Positions 1 to 5,413 of a DNA stretch of 13,290 bases are shown piece by piece. The stretch spans positions 1-13,290 of the forward strand of contig JACDBJ010000426.1 of the NCBI GenBank assembly GCA_013695005.1. Direction: 5' to 3'. The notes under the pieces were generated by a model that saw nothing but the letters and a program-made list of their open reading frames with translations, was not told where the DNA came from and searched no databases. A program made the translations under genes and the position numbers. The stretch is from Pseudonocardiales bacterium (GTDB lineage: Bacteria > Actinomycetota > Actinomycetes > Mycobacteriales > Pseudonocardiaceae). Within the stretch, counting starts at the first letter, position 1, and every line of letters begins with the position of its first letter.

Positions 1-704
1 GCCAAGACGTCCGGCGGCGGGCCATCGCTCGGGGTGGGTCCTGCGGCCGCCGGGTCGGGCGGGGTGGTCGGACCGCCGGGGGGTGTCTGGGCGAGCTGGG
101 CGGCGAGGTCGCGCTGCTCGGCGGCGAGCGCGTCACGGCCCTCTTCTGGGCGGACGGCCGGTAGCTCCGCCTGGATCTCCGCAAGCGCTGCCGCCGCGAC
201 GTCCGTACGGCCCTGCTCCAGGGCGGTGCGCACGGTGGACAGCTGCGCCTGCACCTTCAGTGCGACGGTGACCGACTCCGCGCGGTCGCTGTCGACGATG
301 CGGGACAGCCCCCACAACGGATCGCCAGGCTGAGCGGACCCGGCGCCGATCGTCAGCCCTGTGCCGACGACGACGAGCAGTCCCGCGACGAGCGCGAGCG
401 GCACGATGCGGCGCCGCGACCGACCGCGAGCGATAGCAGCCCGCGCACTTTCCGCGCTGATCAGCGTGCGCAGCGGTTCGGATGCTGCGTCGGCACGCCA
501 TGCCGACAGCATGGCGACGAGCTGGTCGTCGGGATCCCGACCGCCAGGCCACGTGGCAGCTCGCCGAAGGCGGCCCTGCACCACAGAGTTGATCAGTTCG
601 TCGTCGGCGTTGATCGCCTGGGGATGCGCGGGCACGGGGTCGTCGGGCATGGCGAACTCGTCGAGGCGAGCATCCGCCTGCCGCCGCCAACCCCTGTGCC
701 GCAT
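1..704 (-). CDS. rsdA: RsdA-like anti-sigma-D factor (3' end outside window)
   Basis: This is probably a membrane anti-sigma factor that holds an ECF sigma factor (SigD type) at the inner face of the membrane. The 234 visible residues fall into three parts: a cytoplasmic N-terminus with an acidic DDELINSVVQG segment (about 34-44) and a DDQLVAMLSAWRADA segment (about 59-73); one hydrophobic transmembrane stretch (about 100-119) preceded by RGRSRRR; and an extracytoplasmic part starting QPGDPLWGLSRI (about 125-136), then a helical region and a Pro/Gly-rich tail. The order sigma-binding segment, TM, PGDPLxGL matches mycobacterial RsdA as I remember it. The ATG at 704-702 is preceded by GGGGAGGTG at good spacing. 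The C-terminus lies beyond the left edge. No sigma gene lies directly upstream here, unlike sigD-rsdA in Mycobacterium. Confidence 0.8.
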   Translation of the reverse strand, partial: MRHRGWRRQADARLDEFAMPDDPVPAHPQAINADDELINSVVQGRLRRAATWPGGRDPDDQLVAMLSAWRADAASEPLRTLISAESARAAIARGRSRRRIVPLALVAGLLVVVGTGLTIGAGSAQPGDPLWGLSRIVDSDRAESVTVALKVQAQLSTVRTALEQGRTDVAAAALAEIQAELPAVRPEEGRDALAAEQRDLAAQLAQTPPGGPTTPPDPAAAGPTPSDGPPPDVL

Positions 705-935
705 GAGGAACACCTCCCCGGAGGGTTGTCCTACATCGTGCCTCGGTCGACCCCTGACCGCCGCCGGTGACCCTCGTACCGTCTCCGGTAGTACCAGGTC
801 GTGTCTGCGCTCTGAGAAGATCGAAGGCTCCCGGCTGTATGTCGTCGCCGCGGCGTGTGGCGTTACCAATGGATCACGAACAGTGGTTTTCATGGCCCCG
901 CCATTCGGCGGTCGATATTGCACCAGACAGCCTAG

Positions 936-1168
936 TCAAGCGTCGCGCGATCGGACGAGCCTCAACCGGGGCGGAATAGGCCACGCCGCCAGCATCCGAA
1001 TGTCGGTGAGCACCACATCGGGGGGTCCGCGTCGACCCCGGCAAGCAATGAACCGAGGTCATGGTGCACGTCGACAAGCTCCAGGCTGGGCTCGGCTTCG
1101 ACCAGCAGCCGGATGCCAGCCCGCACCAACAGGCTGTCCTCGGCCACGACCACGCGCAGCAGCGCCAT
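936..1168 (-). pseudogene. Truncated, frameshifted NarL/LuxR-type response regulator remnant
   Basis: The open frame starts at the ATG at 1168-1166, six bases after the stop of the MoaD-like gene. It begins MALLRVVVAEDSLLVRAGI, the first strand and acidic loop (E10, D11) of a CheY-like receiver domain. It stays receiver-like to DADPP and then runs out of frame to a TAG at 964-962. Adding one base in the C6 run (G6 on the plus strand, 1020-1025) restores DVVLTDIRM, which carries the expected phospho-acceptor Asp. Even in the restored frame the similarity ends there, and a TGA follows at 938-936. The second half of the receiver and the HTH output domain are missing. It is best read as a decayed gene, since a single sequencing error would not explain the lost C-terminus. 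Confidence 0.7.
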
Positions 1169-1174
1169 GTGCCG

Positions 1175-1483
1175 TCAGCCGCCGGCCATGGCTCCAACGA
1201 TGAGCAACGGCTCCCTGCCCTCGGCCACCGGCGTCGGCAACGGCGTGTCCGACGTCTGGTGGGACAGGTCCTCCTCGCAGGCGAAGAACCGAACGAACGC
1301 CCGGCGCTTGCCGGTGGACTGGTCACGGATCGTCCCGCGCAGCTGCGGGAACCGATCCTCCAGCGCGTCCAGGACGGCCTGCGTGGTGGCCTCACCGTCG
1401 ATGTCCAGCTCGACCTCGCCGTCGACGCGCGCGAGCGCGCGCAGGTGGGTCGGGAGGTGGACGCGGATCAAGGCCGAGCTCAT
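1175..1483 (-). CDS. MoaD/ThiS-family ubiquitin-like protein ending in Gly-Gly
   Basis: This is a 102-residue beta-grasp protein. The N-terminus IRVHLPTHLRALAR, the middle TTQAVLDALEDRFPQLRG and the C-terminus EPLLIVGAMAGG follow the MoaD/ThiS pattern. The chain ends exactly on the Gly-Gly that, in this family, is adenylated by an E1-like enzyme to become a thiocarboxylate or conjugate. It is somewhat longer than typical MoaD/ThiS (about 70-90 residues) because of an insert around RRAFVRFFACEEDLSHQTSD. Its ATG overlaps the stop of the propeller gene (ATGA), so the two are translationally coupled. No molybdopterin or thiazole synthesis genes and no MoeB/ThiF partner are nearby, so a cofactor role is not supported by context. 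Family assignment is firm; function is unknown. Confidence 0.88.
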   Translation of the reverse strand: MSSALIRVHLPTHLRALARVDGEVELDIDGEATTQAVLDALEDRFPQLRGTIRDQSTGKRRAFVRFFACEEDLSHQTSDTPLPTPVAEGREPLLIVGAMAGG

Positions 1484-2595
1484 GGCAGCGTCTGCACCTC
1501 GACGGACAGCACCGGCGGCAGGTCTCGCACGATCGGCGCCCAGCTGTCCCCGGAGTCGGTCGAGGCGTACACCTGCCCGCCGCTGGTGCCGAAGTAGACG
1601 CCGCACTGGTCCAGCGAGTCGACCGCCATCGCGTCGCGGAGCACGTTGACATAGCAGTTGCTCTGCGGCAGGCCGTTGGTCAGCGCCTCCCACTCGTCGC
1701 CGCCGGTGCGGCTGCGCCACACCTGCAGCTTGCCGTCGAGCGGGAAGTGCTCCGAGTCGCTCTTGATGGGGACGACGTAGATCGTGTCCGGCTCGTGGGC
1801 GTGTACGTCGATGGGGAAACCGAAGTCGGTCGGCAGGTTGCCGCTGATCTCCCGCCACACCCCGCCGGCATCGTCGCTGCGCATGACGTCCCAGTGCTTC
1901 TGCATGAACAGCACATCGGGGCGCGCCGGGTGCATCGCGAGGTTGTGCACGCAGTGCCCGACCTCGGCGTCCGGGTCAGGGATGCCCTCGGACTGCAGCC
2001 CGCGGTTGATCGGCAGCCAGGTCTTGCCCGCGTCGTCGGAGCGGAACGCGCCCGCCGCCGAGATCGCGACGAAGATCCGTTCGGGGTCGCTGGGATGCAG
2101 CATGATCGTGTGCAGGCACAGCCCGCCGGCGCCCGGCTGCCAGGACGGCCCGGTGTCGTGATCGCGCAGCCCGGAGAGCTCGTGCCAGTGCTGGCCGCCG
2201 TCGGTGGTGCGGAACAGGGCGGCGTCCTCCACCCCGGCGTAGACGGTGTCGGGGTCGGTGAGCGACGGCTCGAGGTGCCACACCCGAGCGAACTCCCACG
2301 GGTGCGGCGTGCCGTCGTACCACTGGTGGGTACCAGGGACTCCGTCGTAGTCGAACTTGTTGCCGACCGGCTCCCAGGTCCTACCGCCGTCGTCGGAGCG
2401 TTGGACGAGCTGCCCGAACCAGCCACTGGACTGCGAAGCGTACAGCCGGTCGGGGTCGGCAGGTGATCCCTTGAGGTGGTACAGCTCCCAGCCCGCGAAG
2501 TGCGGGCCGCTGACGTCCCAGTCTTGACGCGCTCCGTCCGCGGTCAGCACGAACGCACCCTTGCGGGTGCCGACGAGTACCCGTACCCCGCTCAT
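1480..2595 (-). CDS. BNR/Asp-box repeat beta-propeller protein (sialidase/VPS10-like fold)
   Basis: This 371-residue protein is built from repeated Asp boxes (S/T-x-D-x-G-x-x-W). I see SDDGGRTW (67-74), TTDGGQHW (130-137), SDDAGKTW (186-193), SDDAGGVW (240-247), a degenerate SRTGGDEW (295-302) and STDSGDSW (345-352), which suggests a six- or seven-bladed propeller. Annotation pipelines often name such proteins exo-alpha-sialidase or glycosyl hydrolase. I see no signal peptide, and I did not identify the arginine triad of true sialidases, so an enzymatic role is unproven. I prefer the ATG at 2595-2593 to the GTG three bases upstream, because AGGAG then sits 5 nt away. It is first in an operon with the MoaD-like gene. 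From memory, this pairing recurs in other actinobacteria. Confidence 0.92.
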   Translation of the reverse strand: MSGVRVLVGTRKGAFVLTADGARQDWDVSGPHFAGWELYHLKGSPADPDRLYASQSSGWFGQLVQRSDDGGRTWEPVGNKFDYDGVPGTHQWYDGTPHPWEFARVWHLEPSLTDPDTVYAGVEDAALFRTTDGGQHWHELSGLRDHDTGPSWQPGAGGLCLHTIMLHPSDPERIFVAISAAGAFRSDDAGKTWLPINRGLQSEGIPDPDAEVGHCVHNLAMHPARPDVLFMQKHWDVMRSDDAGGVWREISGNLPTDFGFPIDVHAHEPDTIYVVPIKSDSEHFPLDGKLQVWRSRTGGDEWEALTNGLPQSNCYVNVLRDAMAVDSLDQCGVYFGTSGGQVYASTDSGDSWAPIVRDLPPVLSVEVQTLP

Positions 2596-2683
2596 CACAG
2601 CTCCTCTGTCCGCCTCTGTTTCGTCGAGACCGTACCGGGGGTCCCCGACATCGCGCGCGACGAAAGCGGGCGCATTCGTGGGC

Positions 2684-2689
2684 TAGCAT
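2684..2689 (+). promoter_or_regulatory. Possible -10 hexamer for the small gene at 2727
   Basis: TAGCAT fits the TAnnnT pattern of actinobacterial -10 elements and lies in the 131-bp gap between the divergently oriented propeller gene and the small gene. No convincing -35 box is visible at the usual distance, so this is weak. Confidence 0.2.
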
Positions 2690-2726
2690 CAAGGCCCGTC
2701 GTTGCCCAGCCACCTGGAAGTGCGTG

Positions 2727-2960
2727 ATGAGCGAAACCGGCTCAGAACCCGGCGAGACACCTCCCGCTCCGCCGCCGGCCGCAGGCCATCCAGCGGGCCG
2801 CGCCGAGATCATCCGTAGGTCCCTCGAGGCGATGAACGACGACAACATCCGGAAGATCCGCAACGTCTACGTCCCCGGCGACGCCAGCCCGGAGGCCAAC
2901 GGCACTGCCTCCGCCGAGCAGCCGCCGGACGCCGCCCCGGAGCAGGACGCCAAGCCCTAG
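2727..2960 (+). CDS. Small hypothetical protein, 77 aa
   Basis: This is a short protein with a Pro/Ala-rich N-terminus, a charged central helix-like segment (EIIRRSLEAMNDDNIRKIRN, about 28-47) and a polar Ala/Pro tail. It has no membrane segment and I recognise no family. The third codon positions are strongly G/C, and GGAAG at 2716-2720 is 6 nt before the ATG, so I think it is real. A GTG three bases upstream is an alternative start. Its TAG stop sits inside the left CCTAGC target duplication of the inserted element. Because the duplicated target contains the same TAG, the stop would have been the same before insertion. Confidence 0.6.
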   Translation: MSETGSEPGETPPAPPPAAGHPAGRAEIIRRSLEAMNDDNIRKIRNVYVPGDASPEANGTASAEQPPDAAPEQDAKP

Positions 2961-2961
2961 C
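2956..2961. repeat. Left copy of 6-bp target-site duplication CCTAGC
   Basis: CCTAGC directly precedes the left inverted repeat and is repeated at 3821-3826 directly after the right one. It fits the NCTAGN target with 6-bp duplication known for Bordetella IS481. Confidence 0.75.
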
Positions 2962-3046
2962 TGTAGTGCCCAGCTGCATTGTTGACGCGGCTGATGGGTG
3001 GGCTGCCGCCGAGTGAGGTGTGTCCGCGGTGATGGTTGATGCTTCC
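2957..3046 (-). pseudogene. C-terminal remnant of an IS481-family transposase
   Basis: Read on the minus strand, this stretch encodes NHHRGHTSLGGSPPISRVNN followed by AAGHYS and a TAG stop. The motif YNHHRGHTxLGGxPPxxRVxN near the C-terminus is characteristic of IS481-type integrase-core transposases, as I recall them. About 26-30 codons remain, and the catalytic DDE part is absent: a stop is met just upstream in the same frame. The TAG stop is supplied by the flanking CTAG target. Confidence 0.72.
2962..2987 (+). repeat. Left terminal inverted repeat of the IS481-like element
   Basis: It begins TGTAGTGCCCA and ends GTTGACG. Twenty of its 26 positions match the reverse complement of 3795-3820. 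The TGT... end is usual for the IS481 group. Confidence 0.75.
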
Positions 3047-3313
3047 AATGCCTGTCAAGTCCGGCGGGGGTCAGACGGTGCCGATCTTGGATCGTCGTGA
3101 TCGCTGTCAGGGGCGGGCGATCGTCGACATGGCGTGAGGCTGGCTCGCTGTGGTGGTGGCGCCTGCGCAAACGGAGTAACACGATCCGATTACGGACGGC
3201 TTGGTCGAGCCCCGCAGACCTATTATCACAACGGCTTGTCGAGTCGGCTGACACGCGCAGCGCGTCGCTACCCCGGACCCCGGTGGCATCCCCTTGGACA
3301 CTCGGAGGTGGTA

Positions 3314-3661
3314 GTGGCGCGTCGCATGGACGAGCCTCATGTTTTCGGCCCGCGCCCTCTAGCAGGGTTTCTGAGCACGATGTGCGGGGATGGCGCCGAT
3401 GATCTGCTGGTGGCGGCCGGGCGTGGTGACATGGTGGCGTTCGCCGATTTCTACGACCGGACGGTGCACGCGGTCTATGGGTTGCTGCGCGGTGTGCTGG
3501 GGGAAGCCGGCGGCGCTGACCAGGCCGCCCAACGGGTGTATCTGACGCTATGGCGGACGGCTCCATGGTTCGACCCAGCGGGCGTCTCGGCCTGCTCGGT
3601 TCTGCTGCTCGCTGCCCGCCGCGAACTCGTCAAGCCGCTACGCGCCATCCTCGCGAAATAG
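3314..3661 (+). CDS. Truncated ECF sigma factor, region 2 only
   Basis: This is a 115-residue protein inside the inserted element. Residues about 28-107 resemble region 2 of SigK-type ECF sigma factors: DDLLVAAGRGD, FADFYDRTVHAVYGLLRGVL, then RVYLTLWRTAPWFDPA and LLLAARRELV in place of the usual AHRRAVD. The reading frame ends in LRAILAK at the point where the linker and region 4 (the -35-binding HTH) should begin, and I found no region 4 in the following DNA in another frame. The GTG at 3314 is chosen because GGAGG at 3304-3308 lies 5 nt upstream. An in-frame ATG (residue 5) is an alternative. It could be a decayed passenger gene or a short protein that still binds core polymerase or an anti-sigma factor. 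Sigma-like identity is moderately sure; function is not. Confidence 0.68.
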   Translation: MARRMDEPHVFGPRPLAGFLSTMCGDGADDLLVAAGRGDMVAFADFYDRTVHAVYGLLRGVLGEAGGADQAAQRVYLTLWRTAPWFDPAGVSACSVLLLAARRELVKPLRAILAK

Positions 3662-3794
3662 CGCCCCGCTGCGGCGTGCCGGGCAGCGATGACCCGCGCG
3701 TCGTGAGGCTGAGACGCGAAGCGAGGTGGCGAATGTCGGCGACGCGAGCAGGTCGAGCCCGCGAGGAAGTCTTGCCACTTTCAAGCCACCACGC

Positions 3795-3820
3795 CGTCAA
3801 CGACGGTCATGGGCACTACA
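3795..3820 (-). repeat. Right terminal inverted repeat of the IS481-like element
   Basis: It ends GGGCACTACA directly before CCTAGC. Its reverse complement starts TGTAGTGCCCATGACCGTCG, then continues TTGACG, mirroring the left end. Confidence 0.75.
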
Positions 3821-3826
3821 CCTAGC
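3821..3826. repeat. Right copy of target-site duplication CCTAGC
   Basis: This is identical to 2956-2961 and directly abuts the right inverted repeat. Confidence 0.75.
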
Positions 3827-3847
3827 CGGCCTGGAGCCCCTCCGGCT
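3824..3847. terminator. Weak hairpin that may once have ended the small upstream gene
   Basis: AGCCGG (3824-3829) pairs with CCGGCT (3842-3847) around a 12-base loop, with no T run after it. Without the inserted element it would lie directly after the stop of the gene at 2727. Only weakly supported. Confidence 0.2.
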
Positions 3848-3890
3848 ACGCCTCACCCGGCCGTCACCGAACGCATGGCAGGCTGCGCCG

Positions 3891-4820
3891 GTGCGCGGCC
3901 CCTCCCCGTCCAGGCTGGCGCTCGCCGCCCTCGCCGCGCTCGTGCCGTGGAGCTGGTTCCTGCTCCGTGACGTGCTCGGCGGTGCCGGCGACGTGATCGC
4001 CATCCTCATGCCAGCCATCGCCTTGCTCGTCGTCTGTGCCCTCGCGGTGGCCGGCATCCGATGGCGGCTCGCGTGGCTCGCGGCCGCCTCCACGCTGCTG
4101 ATGACAGCTGTCGCGGTGCTGAGTACGTGGCTGCCGGCCGATACCGGGCCAGTCGCAGCCGGCCGAGCGATCACCGTCGCAGCCGCGAACGTGGACGGCG
4201 GCACCGCAGCCATCGACACGGTCGTCGGGCTGTCGGCCGACGTCCTCGTCATCTCGGAAGTGTCGTACGACATGGACGACGTTCTGACCGAGCGCTACCC
4301 GCACGAGTACTCCGAGCGGAACAGCCGCCCGAAAGTTGGCGTGTACAGCCGCCTTTCCCTCACGTCGGTGACTGGGTCCAGCGACAACCTTCCTGGCATG
4401 CGCATCGAACTCGCGACACCGAGCGGTCCGGTCGTGCTCTATGCGCTGCACGTTCCGCGGCCCTGGCCTGCCGGCAGCCAGACAGGGGCGTTCCAGGCGA
4501 CCGTGGGGGAACACCGTGAGCTGATCGACGACCTCGCCCGGCGGGCGGCCGCCGAGACGGTCCCCACGATGGTCGTCGGCGACCTGAACGCTGCGGATCG
4601 CAGCTCGGACTACCGCGTGCTCCTGGAGGATGGCCAACTCGTGGACGCCATGCGTCACGGCTGGGTCGGCCCGACATCCACCACGAAGTGGGCGCCGTTA
4701 CTGCTTCGGATAGACCACCTGCTGGTGAGCGAAGGCTGGTGCGGCGACGCTGCCGACTCCTTCGACCTGCCAGGCTCCAGCCATCGAGGAATCACTGCGA
4801 CCGTCGGTCCCTGCCGGTGA
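3891..4820 (+). CDS. Membrane-anchored endonuclease/exonuclease/phosphatase (EEP) fold protein
   Basis: This 309-residue protein has three hydrophobic segments (about 8-29, 35-56 and 59-82) followed by an EEP/DNase I-like domain, probably outside the membrane. The family's metal and catalytic residues are all visible: N100 in AAANVDG, E123 in LVISEVS, H187 in ALHVPRP, D231 and N233 in VVGDLNA, D275-H276 in RIDHLLVS, and H298 in SSHRGI. Substrates of this fold range from nucleic acids to phospholipids and phosphoesters, and nothing here decides which. The GTG at 3891 is a judgement: the frame stays open further upstream, but that extension lies inside the mobile element and has no hydrophobic or conserved character. 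No strong ribosome binding site is visible. Confidence 0.85.
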   Translation: MRGPSPSRLALAALAALVPWSWFLLRDVLGGAGDVIAILMPAIALLVVCALAVAGIRWRLAWLAAASTLLMTAVAVLSTWLPADTGPVAAGRAITVAAANVDGGTAAIDTVVGLSADVLVISEVSYDMDDVLTERYPHEYSERNSRPKVGVYSRLSLTSVTGSSDNLPGMRIELATPSGPVVLYALHVPRPWPAGSQTGAFQATVGEHRELIDDLARRAAAETVPTMVVGDLNAADRSSDYRVLLEDGQLVDAMRHGWVGPTSTTKWAPLLLRIDHLLVSEGWCGDAADSFDLPGSSHRGITATVGPCR

Positions 4821-4871
4821 GGGGCTAGCGTTGGCCGTGGAGAAGTCCGATAGCCAGGTGAAGGGTGAGGC

Positions 4872-5135
4872 GTGGAGACGCAGCGCAGGCCAGAGGAGCT
4901 CACCGACGAGGAACGGCAGCGGCTGCATCGCGCCCACCAGCATGTGCGCAATGCCTCCCAGCAGCTCGAGGCGTTGACCGTGATCGACCCGATGCCCCGC
5001 CGCTGGGCGGCCCAGCCGGCTCCGGTGGAGGCACTGCAGGCCGCGACCCACGACCTCAACGCGGCAGTCCAGAGCCTGTGGCAGGCGCAGCACGAGCTGC
5101 TCGGCCTCGAGCCCCCCGCGGCGCCGACGCCCTAG
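4872..5135 (+). CDS. Small helical hypothetical protein, 87 aa
   Basis: This is a charged, Gln/Glu/Ala-rich protein predicted to form two helices: EELTDEERQRLHRAHQHVRN (about 8-27) and ALQAATHDLNAAVQSLWQAQ (about 54-73), separated by a Pro-rich turn. It ends in a Pro/Ala tail. It has no signal peptide or membrane segment, and I recognise no named family. The GTG start is preceded by AAGGG at suitable spacing, and the third codon positions are strongly G/C. It lies 51 bp after the EEP gene in the same direction and 278 bp before glyA. The leader and hairpin in that gap suggest it is not part of the serine-cycle operon. Confidence 0.7.
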   Translation: METQRRPEELTDEERQRLHRAHQHVRNASQQLEALTVIDPMPRRWAAQPAPVEALQAATHDLNAAVQSLWQAQHELLGLEPPAAPTP

Positions 5136-5257
5136 CAGCGTTGCCTGTTAGTTCGGCCTCAATCCCTCTGAGGTGCGGGTCGGCTGTCGTATGCTGCCGC
5201 AACAGGGGTTCGGAGAGTCACGAGTTCACCAGCCTCGACGGCGGAAGCACTGCGGTG

Positions 5258-5278
5258 GCGATGGCCTGTAACCATCGC
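5258..5278 (+). promoter_or_regulatory. Strong hairpin in the glyA upstream region (terminator or leader structure)
   Basis: GCGATGG (5258-5264) and CCATCGC (5272-5278) form a perfect 7-bp stem around a 7-base loop. The following sequence is TTCGTGG, with no T tract. It could end transcripts from the small gene at 4872, or be part of a glyA leader. I could not match the region to a glycine, ZTP, SAM or cobalamin riboswitch. Confidence 0.35.
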
Positions 5279-5317
5279 TTCGTGGCGCGCTGAGCCGCCT
5301 CCAACTCCGAAGCGGTT

Positions 5318-5327
5318 CGGTATACCG
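5318..5327. promoter_or_regulatory. Palindrome CGGTATACCG, possible GntR/FadR-type operator
   Basis: This is a perfect 10-bp palindrome with a GGTATACC core, resembling the TGGTATACCA-type sites bound by FadR-subfamily GntR regulators. It lies about 87 bp before the glyA start. No regulator gene is in the window, so the link is inference. Confidence 0.35.
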
Positions 5328-5332
5328 CGCTC

Positions 5333-5347
5333 ATGCAGCCACTGCAT
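5333..5347. promoter_or_regulatory. ATGCAG-N3-CTGCAT dyad, candidate LysR-type (T-N11-A) box
   Basis: This is a perfect 6-bp inverted repeat with a 3-base spacer. Its inner part TGCAGCCACTGCA has the T-N11-A form typical of LysR-type regulator sites. In Methylobacterium the serine-cycle genes are controlled by the LysR-type regulator QscR, which makes this a natural candidate. It lies 67 bp before the glyA ATG. Confidence 0.4.
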
Positions 5348-5413
5348 ACGCTGGTGCGCGCCGCTGCCAGCGTCCGCCCGGAAGCCAGTTCCTACGAGTC
5401 GAGGGCCCCGACG

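Larger units (their letters stand above)
2962..3820. mobile_element. Non-autonomous IS481-like element (859 bp) carrying a sigma-factor gene
   Basis: The two ends are inverted repeats. Reading inward, both start TGTAGTGCCCA (11 of 11 identical), then a diverged stretch, then GTTGACG (identical) at positions 20-26. The element is flanked on both sides by CCTAGC, a perfect 6-bp direct repeat. The left end encodes, on the minus strand, the last residues of an IS481-type transposase. No complete DDE transposase is present, so it cannot move by itself. The interior holds one plausible gene, a truncated ECF sigma factor on the plus strand. About 270 bp between the transposase tail and that gene (3047-3313) show no gene I can support, and the same is true of 3662-3794. 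The intact direct repeat suggests a fairly recent insertion, between the genes at 2727 and 3891. Confidence 0.75.

Noticed and set aside
133..690. Minus-strand open frame inside the left-edge region
   Set aside because: Arg-rich with no conserved pattern. The adjacent frame starting at 704 encodes the RsdA-like protein with a good ribosome binding site and a transmembrane segment.
931..936. CCTAGT near the end of the response-regulator remnant as a second IS481 target
   Set aside because: No TGTAGTGCCC-like end and no matching direct repeat nearby, so CTAG alone is not evidence.
2742..3566. Minus-strand frame of 274 codons spanning the mobile element and small gene
   Set aside because: It crosses the element boundary, has no domain signature, and runs antisense to better-supported frames. 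The transposase tail is in a different minus-strand frame.
3726..3890. Longer N-terminus for the EEP-family protein
   Set aside because: The extension lies largely inside the inserted element and its right repeat and has no conserved features. The hydrophobic N-terminus begins right after the GTG at 3891.
5157..5173. CCTCA-N7-TGAGG hairpin after the small gene at 4872 as a terminator
   Set aside because: Only a 5-bp stem with no T tract; too weak to annotate.
5136..5413. Glycine, ZTP or other riboswitch before glyA
   Set aside because: A GGAGAGT string is present, but the paired motifs (for example CTCTCAGGCA, or the ZTP core) are not. Only a simple hairpin and palindromes are supported.
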